64,000 nt of DNA from Azophilus sp965220835 (lineage in GTDB: Bacteria; Pseudomonadota; Gammaproteobacteria; Pseudomonadales; Azotimanducaceae): assembly GCA_965220835.1 (NCBI GenBank), contig OZ244842.1, forward strand, positions 372,001-436,000, given 5' to 3'. The translations under genes and the position numbers were made by a program. Numbering within the stretch: position 1 is the first letter of the stretch; each line of letters begins with the position of its first letter. Positions 42,223-50,808 of the stretch are shown piece after piece. A model generated the notes under the pieces. That model did not search any database. It saw only the letters and a list, made by a program, of their open reading frames with translations, and was not told where the DNA came from.

Positions 42223-44421
42223 CTAGAACGAGTAGGACGCCGTCACCCGGTAGCGGCGCGGCGCGCCCGGCTCGACCCAAACATCTGCATACGAATTGGT
42301 GTAGTACGTTTCGTTGAACAGATTGTCCAGGTCAAAGCGCACGGCGAATTGCTCCGTGGGGGCGATTTGGCCGAAGATCCGGGCGGTGGTGTAGCTCGGC
42401 AGGTTGAAGTCAAAGGCCGTGAACCCCAGCCGCTTATCCGTGTACTGAAGGCCGGCGCCCACCTGCGCGGGCATGCCGCCCACTTGGAAGCTCTGGCTGA
42501 CTTGCACGTTCACCTGGTGCTTCGGCGAGTTGATGAGCGGGTCGCCGTCCTCAATCAGCACGCCCCAGTCGGCTTCGAGGCTGTTGGTTCTGAATTCGGC
42601 GTCGATGTACGCGTAGGACAGCCACAGATTGAAGCCCGCCTCGAAGGCGAGGTCCGCATCCACTTCGAATCCGCGGCTGCGTGCTTTGCCCGCATCGTGG
42701 GAGGACCAAACGTCCTGGCACTCCGGCCGGTCGTCGTTCACCAGAATGTTGCTTTGGTCCACTTGGAACAGCGCAAAGTTGAGCGAACCGGAGACCCCGG
42801 CTGAGAACTGGGACGCATCCAACTTCAGGCCGACTTCCGCAGACTCAGTGATGTTGGGGGCAAATTGGTTGCCCTGGCAGTCAAAGCCCGCTTGTTGGCG
42901 AAAGCCCTCGCCGTAGGATGCGTAGAGGCTGGCGCTCTCGTTGACCAGGTAAACCGCGCCAAACTGTGGTGAGACGCGGGTGTCAGATGAGGTGGTGGTC
43001 GTCGCGGGAACCGCACGAAGGTTGGTCAAGTCATGGTCAAAGTCGTCCCAGCGCAAGCCGAGGCGAACCTGCAGCCGATCGGTGAGGTCGATCTGGTCCT
43101 GGATGTAGATGCCAAGCCCTTTGAGGTCTTCATCTCGGTTGGTGTTTGGCCCAGGCACCGGTTGCGGAGACTGGCCGTAGACCGGGTTGAACACGTCCAG
43201 GAAGAGATACGCCGCCGGGTCGAGCGTGTTGATGTCCGTGTCCCCGGGAAACCAGCCGGGCCGGTAGCGCAAGATGAACCAGTTGAGTTCGAAACGGTCG
43301 TAGTCGGCGCCCATGAGCAGCCGGTGGCGCAGAGTGCCGGTGTTGAACTCGCCCGCCACTTCAGCACGGGCCACGAAGTAGTCTGAATCAAACTCTCGAT
43401 AGCGGAAAAACCGCGACAGGGTACGCCCGTCCAGGAAATAGGTCTGACGGCCGCCGAAGTTGGTTTCGGACGCGCCGCCCGCAAAGGTGGTGTCTCGGTA
43501 GCCAAGACCGGCTAGCAGGCTCCAGTTTTCCGAAAAGTTGTGCTGGGCTTCAAGCTGATGGCCGAGCACTTCGGTCTCGATGGGCCCGTCGCCGGGCTCG
43601 CCGACGAAGGTACTGCGCGGCGTGAAACCATAGGTCTCGGAATAGGCAACGCCGCGATCAAAGGGAATTTCCTGCTCCGTGTACTCCAATTCGTAAGTCA
43701 CGCTGGTGGTTTCGGAAACATCCCAAGTGATCGACGGATAAAAGCCAACGCGCTCGGTCTCAACCGTGTCCCGGAAGCTTTCCGCATCCTCGTAGAAGCC
43801 GACGATGCGCAGCCCCACGGCGTCGTTGGCGCCCGCCGTGGTTTGCACATCCCCTTCGAAGCGCATTTGGTCCCAGCGCCCGTAGCTGGCCAGAAAGTTG
43901 CCGGCCGTCTCAAACTGCGGCCGCTTGGTGATCAGATTGACCGTGCCGCCGGGCTCGCCGCGCCCGAACAGCGCGGAGCGTGGCCCCTTGAGCACTTCCA
44001 CGGACTCGATGCCCGCCAAATCCCGCGGGCCGGCGAATCCGCGGCCGGCATTGAAGCCGTTGACCAGAAATCCGCTGGGCAGGTTGATGTCTCCGGCGAA
44101 GCCGCGCACGGAAAAGGCGTTCCACAAACCGCCAAAGTTGTTTTGCCGGGCAACGGATGCGGACAGGTCCAGCGCTTCGTTGAGATTGATTGCGCCGGCT
44201 TGGCGAAGCAGCTCCTCGTCAATGGTCTGGTCCGCGGAGGGCTTTTCGAGATCGTCGAAATTGCCTTGGTACGCACGGCGCTTGCCGACCACGAAAACCT
44301 CCTCCACGACGGGTTCGGAGGCGCTTTCCTCTTGGTTTTGCGCCGCAGCGGGCAGCGCGAGGGAATAAGTGAGTGCGGCGGCGAAAGCGAGCGCCGCCAG
44401 TTTGGATGGGTGTTCAGTCAT
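42223..44421 (-). CDS. TonB-dependent siderophore receptor (FhuA-like)
   Basis: 732 aa. The signal peptide ends 'LALPAAAQ'. 'VEEVFVVGKR' serves as TonB box. The plug includes 'FSVRGFAGDI', 'NGFNAGRGFAGPRDLAGIE' and 'VEVLKGPRSALFGRGEPGGTVN', the ferrichrome/FhuA-type signature. The barrel ends in 'RVTASYSF' with terminal Phe. It probably takes up a ferric siderophore. The DUF3526 ABC unit follows and a small secreted protein precedes it, so the locus looks like one uptake module. No clear Fur box seen in the 97 bp upstream. Confidence 0.9.
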   Translation of the reverse strand: MTEHPSKLAALAFAAALTYSLALPAAAQNQEESASEPVVEEVFVVGKRRAYQGNFDDLEKPSADQTIDEELLRQAGAINLNEALDLSASVARQNNFGGLWNAFSVRGFAGDINLPSGFLVNGFNAGRGFAGPRDLAGIESVEVLKGPRSALFGRGEPGGTVNLITKRPQFETAGNFLASYGRWDQMRFEGDVQTTAGANDAVGLRIVGFYEDAESFRDTVETERVGFYPSITWDVSETTSVTYELEYTEQEIPFDRGVAYSETYGFTPRSTFVGEPGDGPIETEVLGHQLEAQHNFSENWSLLAGLGYRDTTFAGGASETNFGGRQTYFLDGRTLSRFFRYREFDSDYFVARAEVAGEFNTGTLRHRLLMGADYDRFELNWFILRYRPGWFPGDTDINTLDPAAYLFLDVFNPVYGQSPQPVPGPNTNRDEDLKGLGIYIQDQIDLTDRLQVRLGLRWDDFDHDLTNLRAVPATTTTSSDTRVSPQFGAVYLVNESASLYASYGEGFRQQAGFDCQGNQFAPNITESAEVGLKLDASQFSAGVSGSLNFALFQVDQSNILVNDDRPECQDVWSSHDAGKARSRGFEVDADLAFEAGFNLWLSYAYIDAEFRTNSLEADWGVLIEDGDPLINSPKHQVNVQVSQSFQVGGMPAQVGAGLQYTDKRLGFTAFDFNLPSYTTARIFGQIAPTEQFAVRFDLDNLFNETYYTNSYADVWVEPGAPRRYRVTASYSF

Positions 44422-44518
44422 TTATCTCGGTCCATAAGCGTTTGCAAGGCCGCAGAGTCATCAGCGCCGCGCAAAGGCGAGCCAGCGCCCTCAGCGGCGC
44501 CAGGAAATCAGGGGGGAT

Positions 44519-44815
44519 TTAGACCGAAGGAGGGCCGGTGGGCGGAGGCCGGACGGCGTGCGGGCGCCCCAAGCGTGCTTGCCGCCCGGGCTGGGCAGCA
44601 ACGAAGGCCAGGGCGGTTAACTTTGGCGCAGAGAGGCTTGCGGCTGGAACGAGCCCATCCGGCTCATCGGTTAGGATTGCAACGCAAGCAACGCCATTGT
44701 GCTCATGGGGTTCGTGGCCGAATTCACTCGCATGGGCAACGGACAAGGCTTGCCCGGCCAGGAACAGAACCATTCCGAGCCTGAGCGTCCATTTGTGTTG
44801 AGCGATTCGCAACAT
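44519..44815 (-). CDS. Small secreted/membrane protein (DUF2946-like?)
   Basis: 98 aa from the ATG at 44815. One hydrophobic N-terminal segment ('LGMVLFLAGQALSVAHA') is followed by 'SEFGHEPHEHNGVACVAIL', a His/Cys cluster like those in short DUF2946-type proteins that often precede TonB receptors, then a Pro/Arg-rich tail ending 'PPPTGPPSV'. It may bind metal in the periplasm. The family assignment is tentative. It is 97 bp upstream of the receptor gene, same strand. Confidence 0.5.
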   Translation of the reverse strand: MLRIAQHKWTLRLGMVLFLAGQALSVAHASEFGHEPHEHNGVACVAILTDEPDGLVPAASLSAPKLTALAFVAAQPGRQARLGRPHAVRPPPTGPPSV

Positions 44816-44892
44816 GGCGCCATTCTGCACGAAATGGACGCCGGTACAACGTTTGGCGTTCGGCTGGCGCATGTAGCGTGGCCTGCAGCGGG

Positions 44893-46560
44893 CTAGCGGC
44901 TTTCGCGTGCCGCGAAGTTCCGCCAGGCGAGCACCAATGTGGGCACGAGGCCGACAGCTAGGATCAGCAGCGAAGCCGTTGACGCCTCGGCCAGGCGTTC
45001 GTCCGAGGCGAGGCGGTAGGCGCGGGTGGCCAAGGTCTCGAAATTGAACGGCCGCAGGATCAGCGTGGCGGGCAGCTCCTTGATTACATCCACGAACACC
45101 AGCAGCATCGCGGTCAGCAACGCCGGCGTGAGCAAGGGCAAGTGAACGCGCGCCAAGAGCCCGCTGGGGCTTGCGCCCAAACTGCGGGCGGCGCTGTCGT
45201 AGTTGGGGTGAATGCGGGCCATGCCGCCCTCCAGGCTGTTGAACGCGACGGTCAGGAAGCGCGCCAGATAGACAAACACCAACGCGGCCATGCTACCGGT
45301 GAGCAGCAGCCCGGTGCGCATGCCCAAGGCACTGTTCAGCCAGCCCGCCAGCTGCTTGTCCAAGGCGGTCAACGGCCCAATCAGCCCGACCGCAAGCACC
45401 ATGCCGGGAATCGCGTAGCCGAGCGTGGCCGTGCGCACGCCGAGCTTCAGCAGCCGCGTCCCGCCTTGCAGGCGCAGTGCGTAGTTGAGCCAGAGTGCGC
45501 AAAGCCCGGCCAGCGCCGCCGCCGCCGCCGCGGCGGCGACACTGTTGGTCACATAGCCGATGAAGGTGCTGCCAAAGCTGGGGTCGCCGCTGACCAGCGC
45601 ATGGCGCAGCAGCGTTGCGGCGGGCAGCAGCAGGCCAAGCGCCAGCGGCACCGCGCAGGCCAGCGAGGCCAGGGCGCCGCGCCAGCCTGTCAGGCGCGCC
45701 CGGCTGGGCGGCATGTTCCTCGACACCGGGTTGGCGCGTAGCCCGCGCCGCGCCCATTGCTCCAGCACCACCAGCACCATGACAATCAAGAACAGCCAGC
45801 CGGCCAGTTGCATGGCGGCCTGGTGCTCGCCTTGGGCGTACCAGGTTCGGAAGATGCCGTTGGTGAGCGTGGGCACGCCGAAGAATTCGACCACGCCGAA
45901 GTCCGCCGCGGTCTCCATCAGCGCCAGCGCCAGGCCACCGGCAATTGCCGGCCTGGCTTGGGGCAGGGCGATGGTGAAAAAAGCCCGCCTTGGCGAGGCG
46001 CCGAGCGTTCTTGCCGCCTCGGTGAGCGGGCCGGCATGGTCGGTGAAGGCGATGTAGGCCAGCAGGTAAACGTAGGGATAGAGCGTAAAGCCCAGAGTCA
46101 GGCCCGCCCCCGGCAGGGAGCGGACGGCGGGCAGCCCCTCGCGCAGCAGGTCCAGCTCGCGCAGCCAAACCTGCAGGGGGCTGGCGTAGGCGAGCAGGTC
46201 CGCATAGGCGTAGGCAACCACGTATGCCGGCGCCGCAAAGGGTAGAATCAGCGCCCAAACAAACACCCGGCGGCCGGGAAACTCCTTGGTGGCGACCAGC
46301 CAGGCGCAGCCTGCGCCCAGGAGCAGGGCCAGGACGGCCACCATCAGCAGCAGCGCCACAGTATTGAGCAGGTACTCCAGCAGCACGGTCTCGCGCAGGT
46401 GCGCCCAAACGGCCGATTCCGGTGCCGTGAAAGTGAGCAGAATGGCGGCTATCGGCACCGCGATGGGCAGGGCGATGGCCAAGGCGCCCAGGGTCCATGG
46501 CGAGGGGACGCGGGGCATCCGCAGCCCGCGCCGAGCCGCCGTTGGCGCCTGATTGAACAT
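44893..46560 (-). CDS. fbpB: Ferric iron ABC transporter permease (FbpB-like)
   Basis: 555 aa from 'MFNQAPTAARRG' at 46560. About 12 TM helices in two fused halves, each with the EAA loop: 'EAARTLGASPRRAFFTIALP' near the middle and 'SAARSLGASPSGLLARVHLP' near the end. 'ETAADFGVVEFFGVPTLTNGIFRTW' is characteristic of FbpB/SfuB iron permeases. It passes Fe3+ from the periplasmic binding protein (47735-48754) into the cytoplasm, powered by the divergent ATPase. Its start codon directly abuts the other strand's candidate starts. Confidence 0.9.
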   Translation of the reverse strand: MFNQAPTAARRGLRMPRVPSPWTLGALAIALPIAVPIAAILLTFTAPESAVWAHLRETVLLEYLLNTVALLLMVAVLALLLGAGCAWLVATKEFPGRRVFVWALILPFAAPAYVVAYAYADLLAYASPLQVWLRELDLLREGLPAVRSLPGAGLTLGFTLYPYVYLLAYIAFTDHAGPLTEAARTLGASPRRAFFTIALPQARPAIAGGLALALMETAADFGVVEFFGVPTLTNGIFRTWYAQGEHQAAMQLAGWLFLIVMVLVVLEQWARRGLRANPVSRNMPPSRARLTGWRGALASLACAVPLALGLLLPAATLLRHALVSGDPSFGSTFIGYVTNSVAAAAAAAALAGLCALWLNYALRLQGGTRLLKLGVRTATLGYAIPGMVLAVGLIGPLTALDKQLAGWLNSALGMRTGLLLTGSMAALVFVYLARFLTVAFNSLEGGMARIHPNYDSAARSLGASPSGLLARVHLPLLTPALLTAMLLVFVDVIKELPATLILRPFNFETLATRAYRLASDERLAEASTASLLILAVGLVPTLVLAWRNFAARESR

Positions 46561-46618
46561 GGACGAGCATTGTAACGAAAACGAGGCGCGCGCCGATGCG
46601 GCAGCGGCCACGCGGGGG

Positions 46619-47671
46619 ATGACGCTCAGACTGGAAGGGGTCGGCCACGGCTATGGCGCCGACTCAGTGCTCACAGACGTGAGCCTGTCCGTCAGCGCCG
46701 GCGAGATCGTTTGCCTGCTCGGTGCGTCAGGCAGCGGCAAAAGCACCTTGCTGCGCATCATCGCCGGGCTTGAGCCGCTGCAGGCGGGCGCCATCTTCTT
46801 TGACGGCGCCGAACTGGCCCGCCCAGGGCGCGAGCCGCCGCCGGAAGCCCGTCGGTTTGGGCTCGTCTTTCAAGACCATGTGCTGTTTCCGCACCTGACC
46901 GTTGCCGGCAACGTCGGGTTCGGCCTGCGCGGGCTCGACGGGGGAGAGCGCAATGCGCGGGTGGTCAGGCACTTGGGGCAAGTGGGGCTTGAGGGCTATG
47001 GCAACCGCTATCCGCACACCTTGTCCGGCGGTGAGCAGCAGCGCGTGGCGCTGGCCCGGGCCTTGGCCACGGAGCCGGCGGTGATGCTGCTCGACGAACC
47101 CTTCGCCAGCGTGGATGCAACCCTGCGTCGCCGCTTGCGGGACGACACCCGTCGGGCTCTGCGCAGCAGTGGGGTGCCTAGCATCATCGTGACCCATGAT
47201 GCCCGGGAGGCGATGGAAGTGGCCGACCGCATCGCCGTGCTGCACCAGGGCCGCATCCTGCAGGACGACACGCCCGCAGCCGTTTGGCACACACCCGCAG
47301 TGCGCTTCATTCCGGAACTTCTTGGCGATTCGAACGCCGTCGAGGGCGTCGGGGCCGCAGATGGGGTTGAAACTCCTTTTGGCCGGTTTGACCTACCTGG
47401 CGTGGGCGTCAAGCTCGACGAGCCCTACCTCGTGATTGTTAGGGCCGGGTGCGTGCAGCTCTCGCCGGGCGCGGCCGACGACCCGGAGGTGGTGGACATC
47501 CGGTTCCTCGGTGACCGCCATCTCGTCGTCCTTGAGGCGGGCGGGGAGCGCCTGCGCACGCTGCATGGGGCGAACCCCAAGGTTGCGCTCGGCGCGAGGG
47601 TGCGGCTGGCCTTTGATCCGGCGGGCGTGCTCGTTTACCATAAGTTCGATAATGATTCTCATTTAATTTGA
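46619..47671 (+). CDS. fbpC: Ferric iron ABC transporter ATP-binding protein (FbpC-like)
   Basis: 350 aa from 'MTLRLEGVGHGYG'. An upstream in-frame ATG at 46559 gives 20 more residues but would overlap the divergent permease start. Walker A 'GASGSGKST', Q-loop 'GLVFQDHVLFPHLTV', signature 'LSGGEQQRVALARA', Walker B 'VMLLDEPFASVD' and 'IVTHDAREAM'. The C-terminal ~110 residues form the TOBE-type regulatory domain of Fbp/PotA ATPases. It couples ATP hydrolysis to FbpB. A Fur-box-like site overlaps its last codons and controls the gene that follows. Confidence 0.92.
   Translation: MTLRLEGVGHGYGADSVLTDVSLSVSAGEIVCLLGASGSGKSTLLRIIAGLEPLQAGAIFFDGAELARPGREPPPEARRFGLVFQDHVLFPHLTVAGNVGFGLRGLDGGERNARVVRHLGQVGLEGYGNRYPHTLSGGEQQRVALARALATEPAVMLLDEPFASVDATLRRRLRDDTRRALRSSGVPSIIVTHDAREAMEVADRIAVLHQGRILQDDTPAAVWHTPAVRFIPELLGDSNAVEGVGAADGVETPFGRFDLPGVGVKLDEPYLVIVRAGCVQLSPGAADDPEVVDIRFLGDRHLVVLEAGGERLRTLHGANPKVALGARVRLAFDPAGVLVYHKFDNDSHLI
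47648..47666 (+). promoter_or_regulatory. Fur box upstream of the ferric-binding protein gene
   Basis: 'gataatgattctcatttaa' matches the 19-bp Fur consensus at 14 of 19 positions, including an unbroken first half. It overlaps the end of fbpC and lies 69 bp before the start at 47735, which implies iron-repressed transcription of the binding protein separately from fbpC. Confidence 0.75.
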
Positions 47672-47734
47672 GTCTCGGACGTCCCATTCCAACCGCCAAA
47701 CATTCCAACCGTCAGAAATAAGCAGATTCCCATC

Positions 47735-48754
47735 ATGATCCAGCCTTTTTCATGGGCGGCCGCCTTGGCTTTTGCCGGCCTCGCGGTCTTGGCCCCAAAC
47801 CTTGCCGCCGAACAGGTCAACCTGTACTCCGCTAGGCACTACGACACGGACTTTGCGCTCTACGACACCTTCACCGAACGCACGGGCATCAAGGTCAACC
47901 TCATTGAGGGCGGCAGCGACGCCCTGATCGAGCGAATCGTCAACGAGGGCGAGTACACGCCGGCCGACCTGTTGATCACCGTGGACGCCGGGCGCTTGTG
48001 GCGCGCCCAGGAGCGCGGCGTCTTCCAACCGGTTAGGTCAGAGGTGCTTGAGCAGCGCATCCCCGCCCATCTTCGCGAACCAGAGGGGCATTGGTTCGGG
48101 TTGTCCAAGCGCGCGCGGGTGATAGTTGTTGGCAAGGACAGCGCGCTCGGAAGTGGTTTGGCGAGCTATGCGGATCTAGCCAACGAAGCGCTCCGTGGCG
48201 CAATCTGCATGCGTTCGTCCTCCAACATCTACAACTTGTCGCTCATGTCGTCGTTGATCGAGGCCCTCGGCGTCTCCGCGGCGGAAGCCTGGGCCAAGGG
48301 CGTGGTGGCGAATTTCGCGCGTCCGCCCCAGAGCAACGACACCGGCAATCTTGCGGCCGTCGCCTCCGGGGAGTGCGGGCTGACCGTGGCCAATACCTAC
48401 TACCTAGGGCGCTGGCTGGCCAGTTCCGAAGCAGCAGATCAGCGCATGGTGGAGCAGATCAGCGTTGTGTTCCCCAATCAGGGGGGCCGTGGCACCCACG
48501 TCAACATCAGCGGCGCCGGCGTCACGCGCCATGCGCCCAACCGCGACAACGCGGTGCGGTTCCTGGAGTACCTCACCAGCAACTTCGCCCAGCGGCTCTT
48601 CGCGGAGGGCAACAACGAGTATCCCGTGGTGGGTGAGGCGTCCGGCCCCATTGCGGCGCTTGGCACCTTCAAGGAAGACCGAATCAGCGCCGGATTGCTT
48701 GGCCGGAACCAAGCCGAGGCGGTGCGCGTCTATGACCGTGCCGGCTGGCGCTGA
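47735..48754 (+). CDS. fbpA: Periplasmic ferric iron-binding protein (FbpA/FutA-like)
   Basis: 339 aa. The signal peptide ends 'LAAEQVNLYSARHYDTD'. The Tyr in that stretch and the adjacent pair in 'VANTYYLGRWL' are the usual phenolate iron ligands of FbpA/FutA. 'GRGTHVNISGAGV' and 'YPVVGEASGPI' follow the family pattern. It captures Fe3+ in the periplasm and delivers it to FbpB/FbpC. The Fur box at 47648-47666 lies in its leader. Confidence 0.93.
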   Translation: MIQPFSWAAALAFAGLAVLAPNLAAEQVNLYSARHYDTDFALYDTFTERTGIKVNLIEGGSDALIERIVNEGEYTPADLLITVDAGRLWRAQERGVFQPVRSEVLEQRIPAHLREPEGHWFGLSKRARVIVVGKDSALGSGLASYADLANEALRGAICMRSSSNIYNLSLMSSLIEALGVSAAEAWAKGVVANFARPPQSNDTGNLAAVASGECGLTVANTYYLGRWLASSEAADQRMVEQISVVFPNQGGRGTHVNISGAGVTRHAPNRDNAVRFLEYLTSNFAQRLFAEGNNEYPVVGEASGPIAALGTFKEDRISAGLLGRNQAEAVRVYDRAGWR

Positions 48755-48767
48755 CCGGCGCTGAGCC

Positions 48768-49439
48768 TCACTGCGCCCACATCCGGAGCAGATTGTTGCG
48801 CACCAGCTTCAGTTGCCTCAGTGCGGTGGCCAAGCCCTCTTGGGCACCGCTTTCGTCCTGCACGAGCTTGGTGGCCTCAGCAAGCTCAAAGAGAAGCTGG
48901 CGTTGCTCCAAGCCCCGCACGCGGCTTTGCACCCAGCCAATGATTGCCAGGCGCACGCCGGACTCGACCGGGCGAACCGCGTGCAGTTGATCGCTCGGAT
49001 AGACGAGGGCGCAACCGGCCGGCAGCTTGATGGCTTGGGTGCCCATGGGCGAGTGCAGCTCAAGCTCGCCGCCCGCGTAGCTGTCGGCATCGGACAGAAA
49101 GAGGGTGAAGGAGAGGTCGGTGCGCAGCCCATCGATGAAGGCCTCGTCGAAGTGGGCGCCGTAGGTCATGCCGGGTTCGTAGCGGCTGATCAGCATGCGC
49201 CCCAGCCGTTGCGGCACGGCGAAGCGCTGAAACAGGCTGTGCCGGTTGAGCGCCTCCCGCGCTTCGGAGATGATGCGCCGCACTTCGGGACGGTCGGAGG
49301 CCGCCTGCAGATTGCGCTTGTGCCGCCTCGCCGTCCCGCCGGCCGTGCGGTCTCCACCTTCGAACAGCGCTTCATTGCCCAGCACTTGCACGAACGCATC
49401 CACATGGGCGTCACTCAACACTTTTTCTAGGCAGACCAT
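48768..49439 (-). CDS. Fe(II)/2-oxoglutarate-dependent hydroxylase (PiuC/YbiX-like)
   Basis: 223 aa from 'MVCLEKVLSDAHV'; ATGs at 49439 and 49442 are alternatives. PKHD-type domain: 'LISRYEPGMTYGAHFDEAF' gives the H-x-D metal triad start. 'GGELELHSPMGTQAIKLPAG' and 'YPSDQLHAVRPVESGVRLAIIGW' supply the distal His and the 2OG-binding Arg. PiuC-type enzymes accompany siderophore receptors and are iron-repressed in Pseudomonas. Its place beside fbpA and convergent with it supports iron-linked regulation. Start codons of this gene and the divergent lipoprotein gene overlap. Confidence 0.88.
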   Translation of the reverse strand: MVCLEKVLSDAHVDAFVQVLGNEALFEGGDRTAGGTARRHKRNLQAASDRPEVRRIISEAREALNRHSLFQRFAVPQRLGRMLISRYEPGMTYGAHFDEAFIDGLRTDLSFTLFLSDADSYAGGELELHSPMGTQAIKLPAGCALVYPSDQLHAVRPVESGVRLAIIGWVQSRVRGLEQRQLLFELAEATKLVQDESGAQEGLATALRQLKLVRNNLLRMWAQ

Positions 49440-49440
49440 C

Positions 49441-50415
49441 ATGAGCGACAGTATATCGAGCAAAGCAGTGAACCAGCTTCATTGGAAGACCATTGGCGCG
49501 TTGGGCGGCGCCACTTGGCTGGTGACCAGCTCCCTTGCCGGATGCAGCAGCGAGGAGGGTGCCCCGACGAAGCCAACCGGCGGCGACGAGACGGTCGAAC
49601 GCACCCAGCCGCTGGTTGCGGGCGAGGGCGGTGAAGGTGAAGGCGCTTCCGGTGTGGGCGCAGCAGGCGAGGGCGCCGGCGGCCAGGGCACCGTCGGCCA
49701 GGGCACCAGCGGCCAGGGCACCGGGGGCCAGGGCACCGGGGGCGAAGGCGAAGGCGCTGCGACGGCGGGTGCTGACCTAGCCACGGACGACGTGGGCTAC
49801 CTGACCCAGCTGGGGCTGATCCGGGGCCATCTGGCGGTGGGCTATGCGCTCTATCAGCGTGACCTGCCGCTGCTTTCTGAAACCCACATGAAGCACCCTC
49901 AAGAAGAGATTTACGCATCCGTGGTGCCGGCCTTCAACGCCCGCGGCTGCGATGGCTTTGCGATCGATCTGGAATCGCTCACCGCGGCGGTAACGGCACG
50001 TGCCGCCCAAGAGGACGTGGCCGCAATCTACGAGGCTTTGACGGCGAACATAGCCCGCTGCGAGCAATCGGCCCGAATCGATGACCCGGCTGTGCTTGCC
50101 AAGGTGATCGAAAACCTATTGCGAACCGCTGGAGTGGAATACCAGATCGGCGTCATTGACGGCGTAATCGACAACCTGCACGAGTATCAGGACGCTTGGG
50201 GGTTCACCCAGGTCGCCGATGCTTGGGCCCGCTCGCCCGCGTTTGCGGACAGCGCCAGCGCGGCCGCAGTGGCGGCGCAGTTGCAGGACATCATCGCCGG
50301 TCTGGAAGGGCTCTGGCCGTCCCTAAACCCCGAAGCCGGCGTCGATGAAGAAGCCGCCCGCCTCTTTGCCGCCGCCGCCCGAGTTGAGATTGCCGCATTG
50401 CCGTTGCGGAACTGA
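49441..50415 (+). CDS. Putative lipoprotein with conserved His motif (unrecognised family)
   Basis: 324 aa. A lipobox 'SSLAGC' (Cys35) follows a hydrophobic stretch. Residues ~62-107 are a Gly-rich spacer containing four 15-bp DNA repeats (49681-49740) encoding 'GQGT' units. The folded part has 'LIRGHLAVGYALYQ' and 'SETHMKHPQEEIYASVVPAF' (His130, His149, His152, Glu155/156), then helical segments. I do not recognise a named family. The His/Glu pattern and its position back-to-back with the PiuC-like gene suggest metal binding at the cell surface, which is inference. Confidence 0.72.
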   Translation: MSDSISSKAVNQLHWKTIGALGGATWLVTSSLAGCSSEEGAPTKPTGGDETVERTQPLVAGEGGEGEGASGVGAAGEGAGGQGTVGQGTSGQGTGGQGTGGEGEGAATAGADLATDDVGYLTQLGLIRGHLAVGYALYQRDLPLLSETHMKHPQEEIYASVVPAFNARGCDGFAIDLESLTAAVTARAAQEDVAAIYEALTANIARCEQSARIDDPAVLAKVIENLLRTAGVEYQIGVIDGVIDNLHEYQDAWGFTQVADAWARSPAFADSASAAAVAAQLQDIIAGLEGLWPSLNPEAGVDEEAARLFAAAARVEIAALPLRN

Positions 50416-50452
50416 CCTGACCGGCCAGACGGCGTTCGGGCGGGCTGGAAGT

Positions 50453-50528
50453 TGGTGCCTGGGGAGAGACTCGAACTCTCACGCCGCCGCGCAGCGGCGG
50501 ACGGTTTCCCAAACCAGATTTTGAGTCT
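50453..50528 (-). pseudogene. Truncated tRNA-Leu copy interrupted by a hairpin
   Basis: It duplicates the 3' half (CCA end, acceptor 3' strand, T arm, variable arm, anticodon loop) of the intact tRNA-Leu at 50588-50674. The repeat starts upstream at 50425/50560, 135 bp apart. The variable arm contains an extra palindrome (50484-50500), and after the anticodon stem the D arm and 5' acceptor strand are missing, replaced by a second palindrome (50529-50547). Confidence 0.8.
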
Positions 50529-50547
50529 CCGTCGGCGCAGCCGACGG
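50484..50547. repeat. Two GC-rich palindromes with GCA loops inside a tRNA-Leu copy
   Basis: Stem 50484-50490 with 50494-50500 and stem 50529-50536 with 50540-50547, both with loop gca. Each is followed by 'acg'. A shorter 'cgcGTAgcg' follows at about 50551. A similar stem-GCA-stem occurs near 56713-56727. Confidence 0.7.
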
Positions 50548-50587
50548 ACGCGCGTAGCGCCAGACGGCGTTCGGACGGGCTTGGAAT

Positions 50588-50674
50588 TGGTGCCTGGGGA
50601 GAGACTCGAACTCTCACTTGGTTACCCAAACCAGATTTTGAGTCTGGCGCGTCTACCGATTTCGCCACCCAGGC
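50588..50674 (-). tRNA. tRNA-Leu (CAA)
   Basis: 87 nt with encoded CCA. The acceptor pairs 'gcctggg' with 'cccaggc', the variable arm is long, and the anticodon loop is 'ctCAAaa'. A tRNA-Leu before queA is also, as I recall, the Pseudomonas arrangement. Confidence 0.95.
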
Positions 50675-50808
50675 ACAGGGGCCGCGCATCTTAGCAACCT
50701 CAAGCCGGTGCGCCAACAATCGTCAACAAGAGCATCAACGTCCTTGGGCACGGCGCACGCCAAGCGTAAGATGGGCGCTTGCTTGCCATCCACCCTCTGA
50801 CCACGCCC

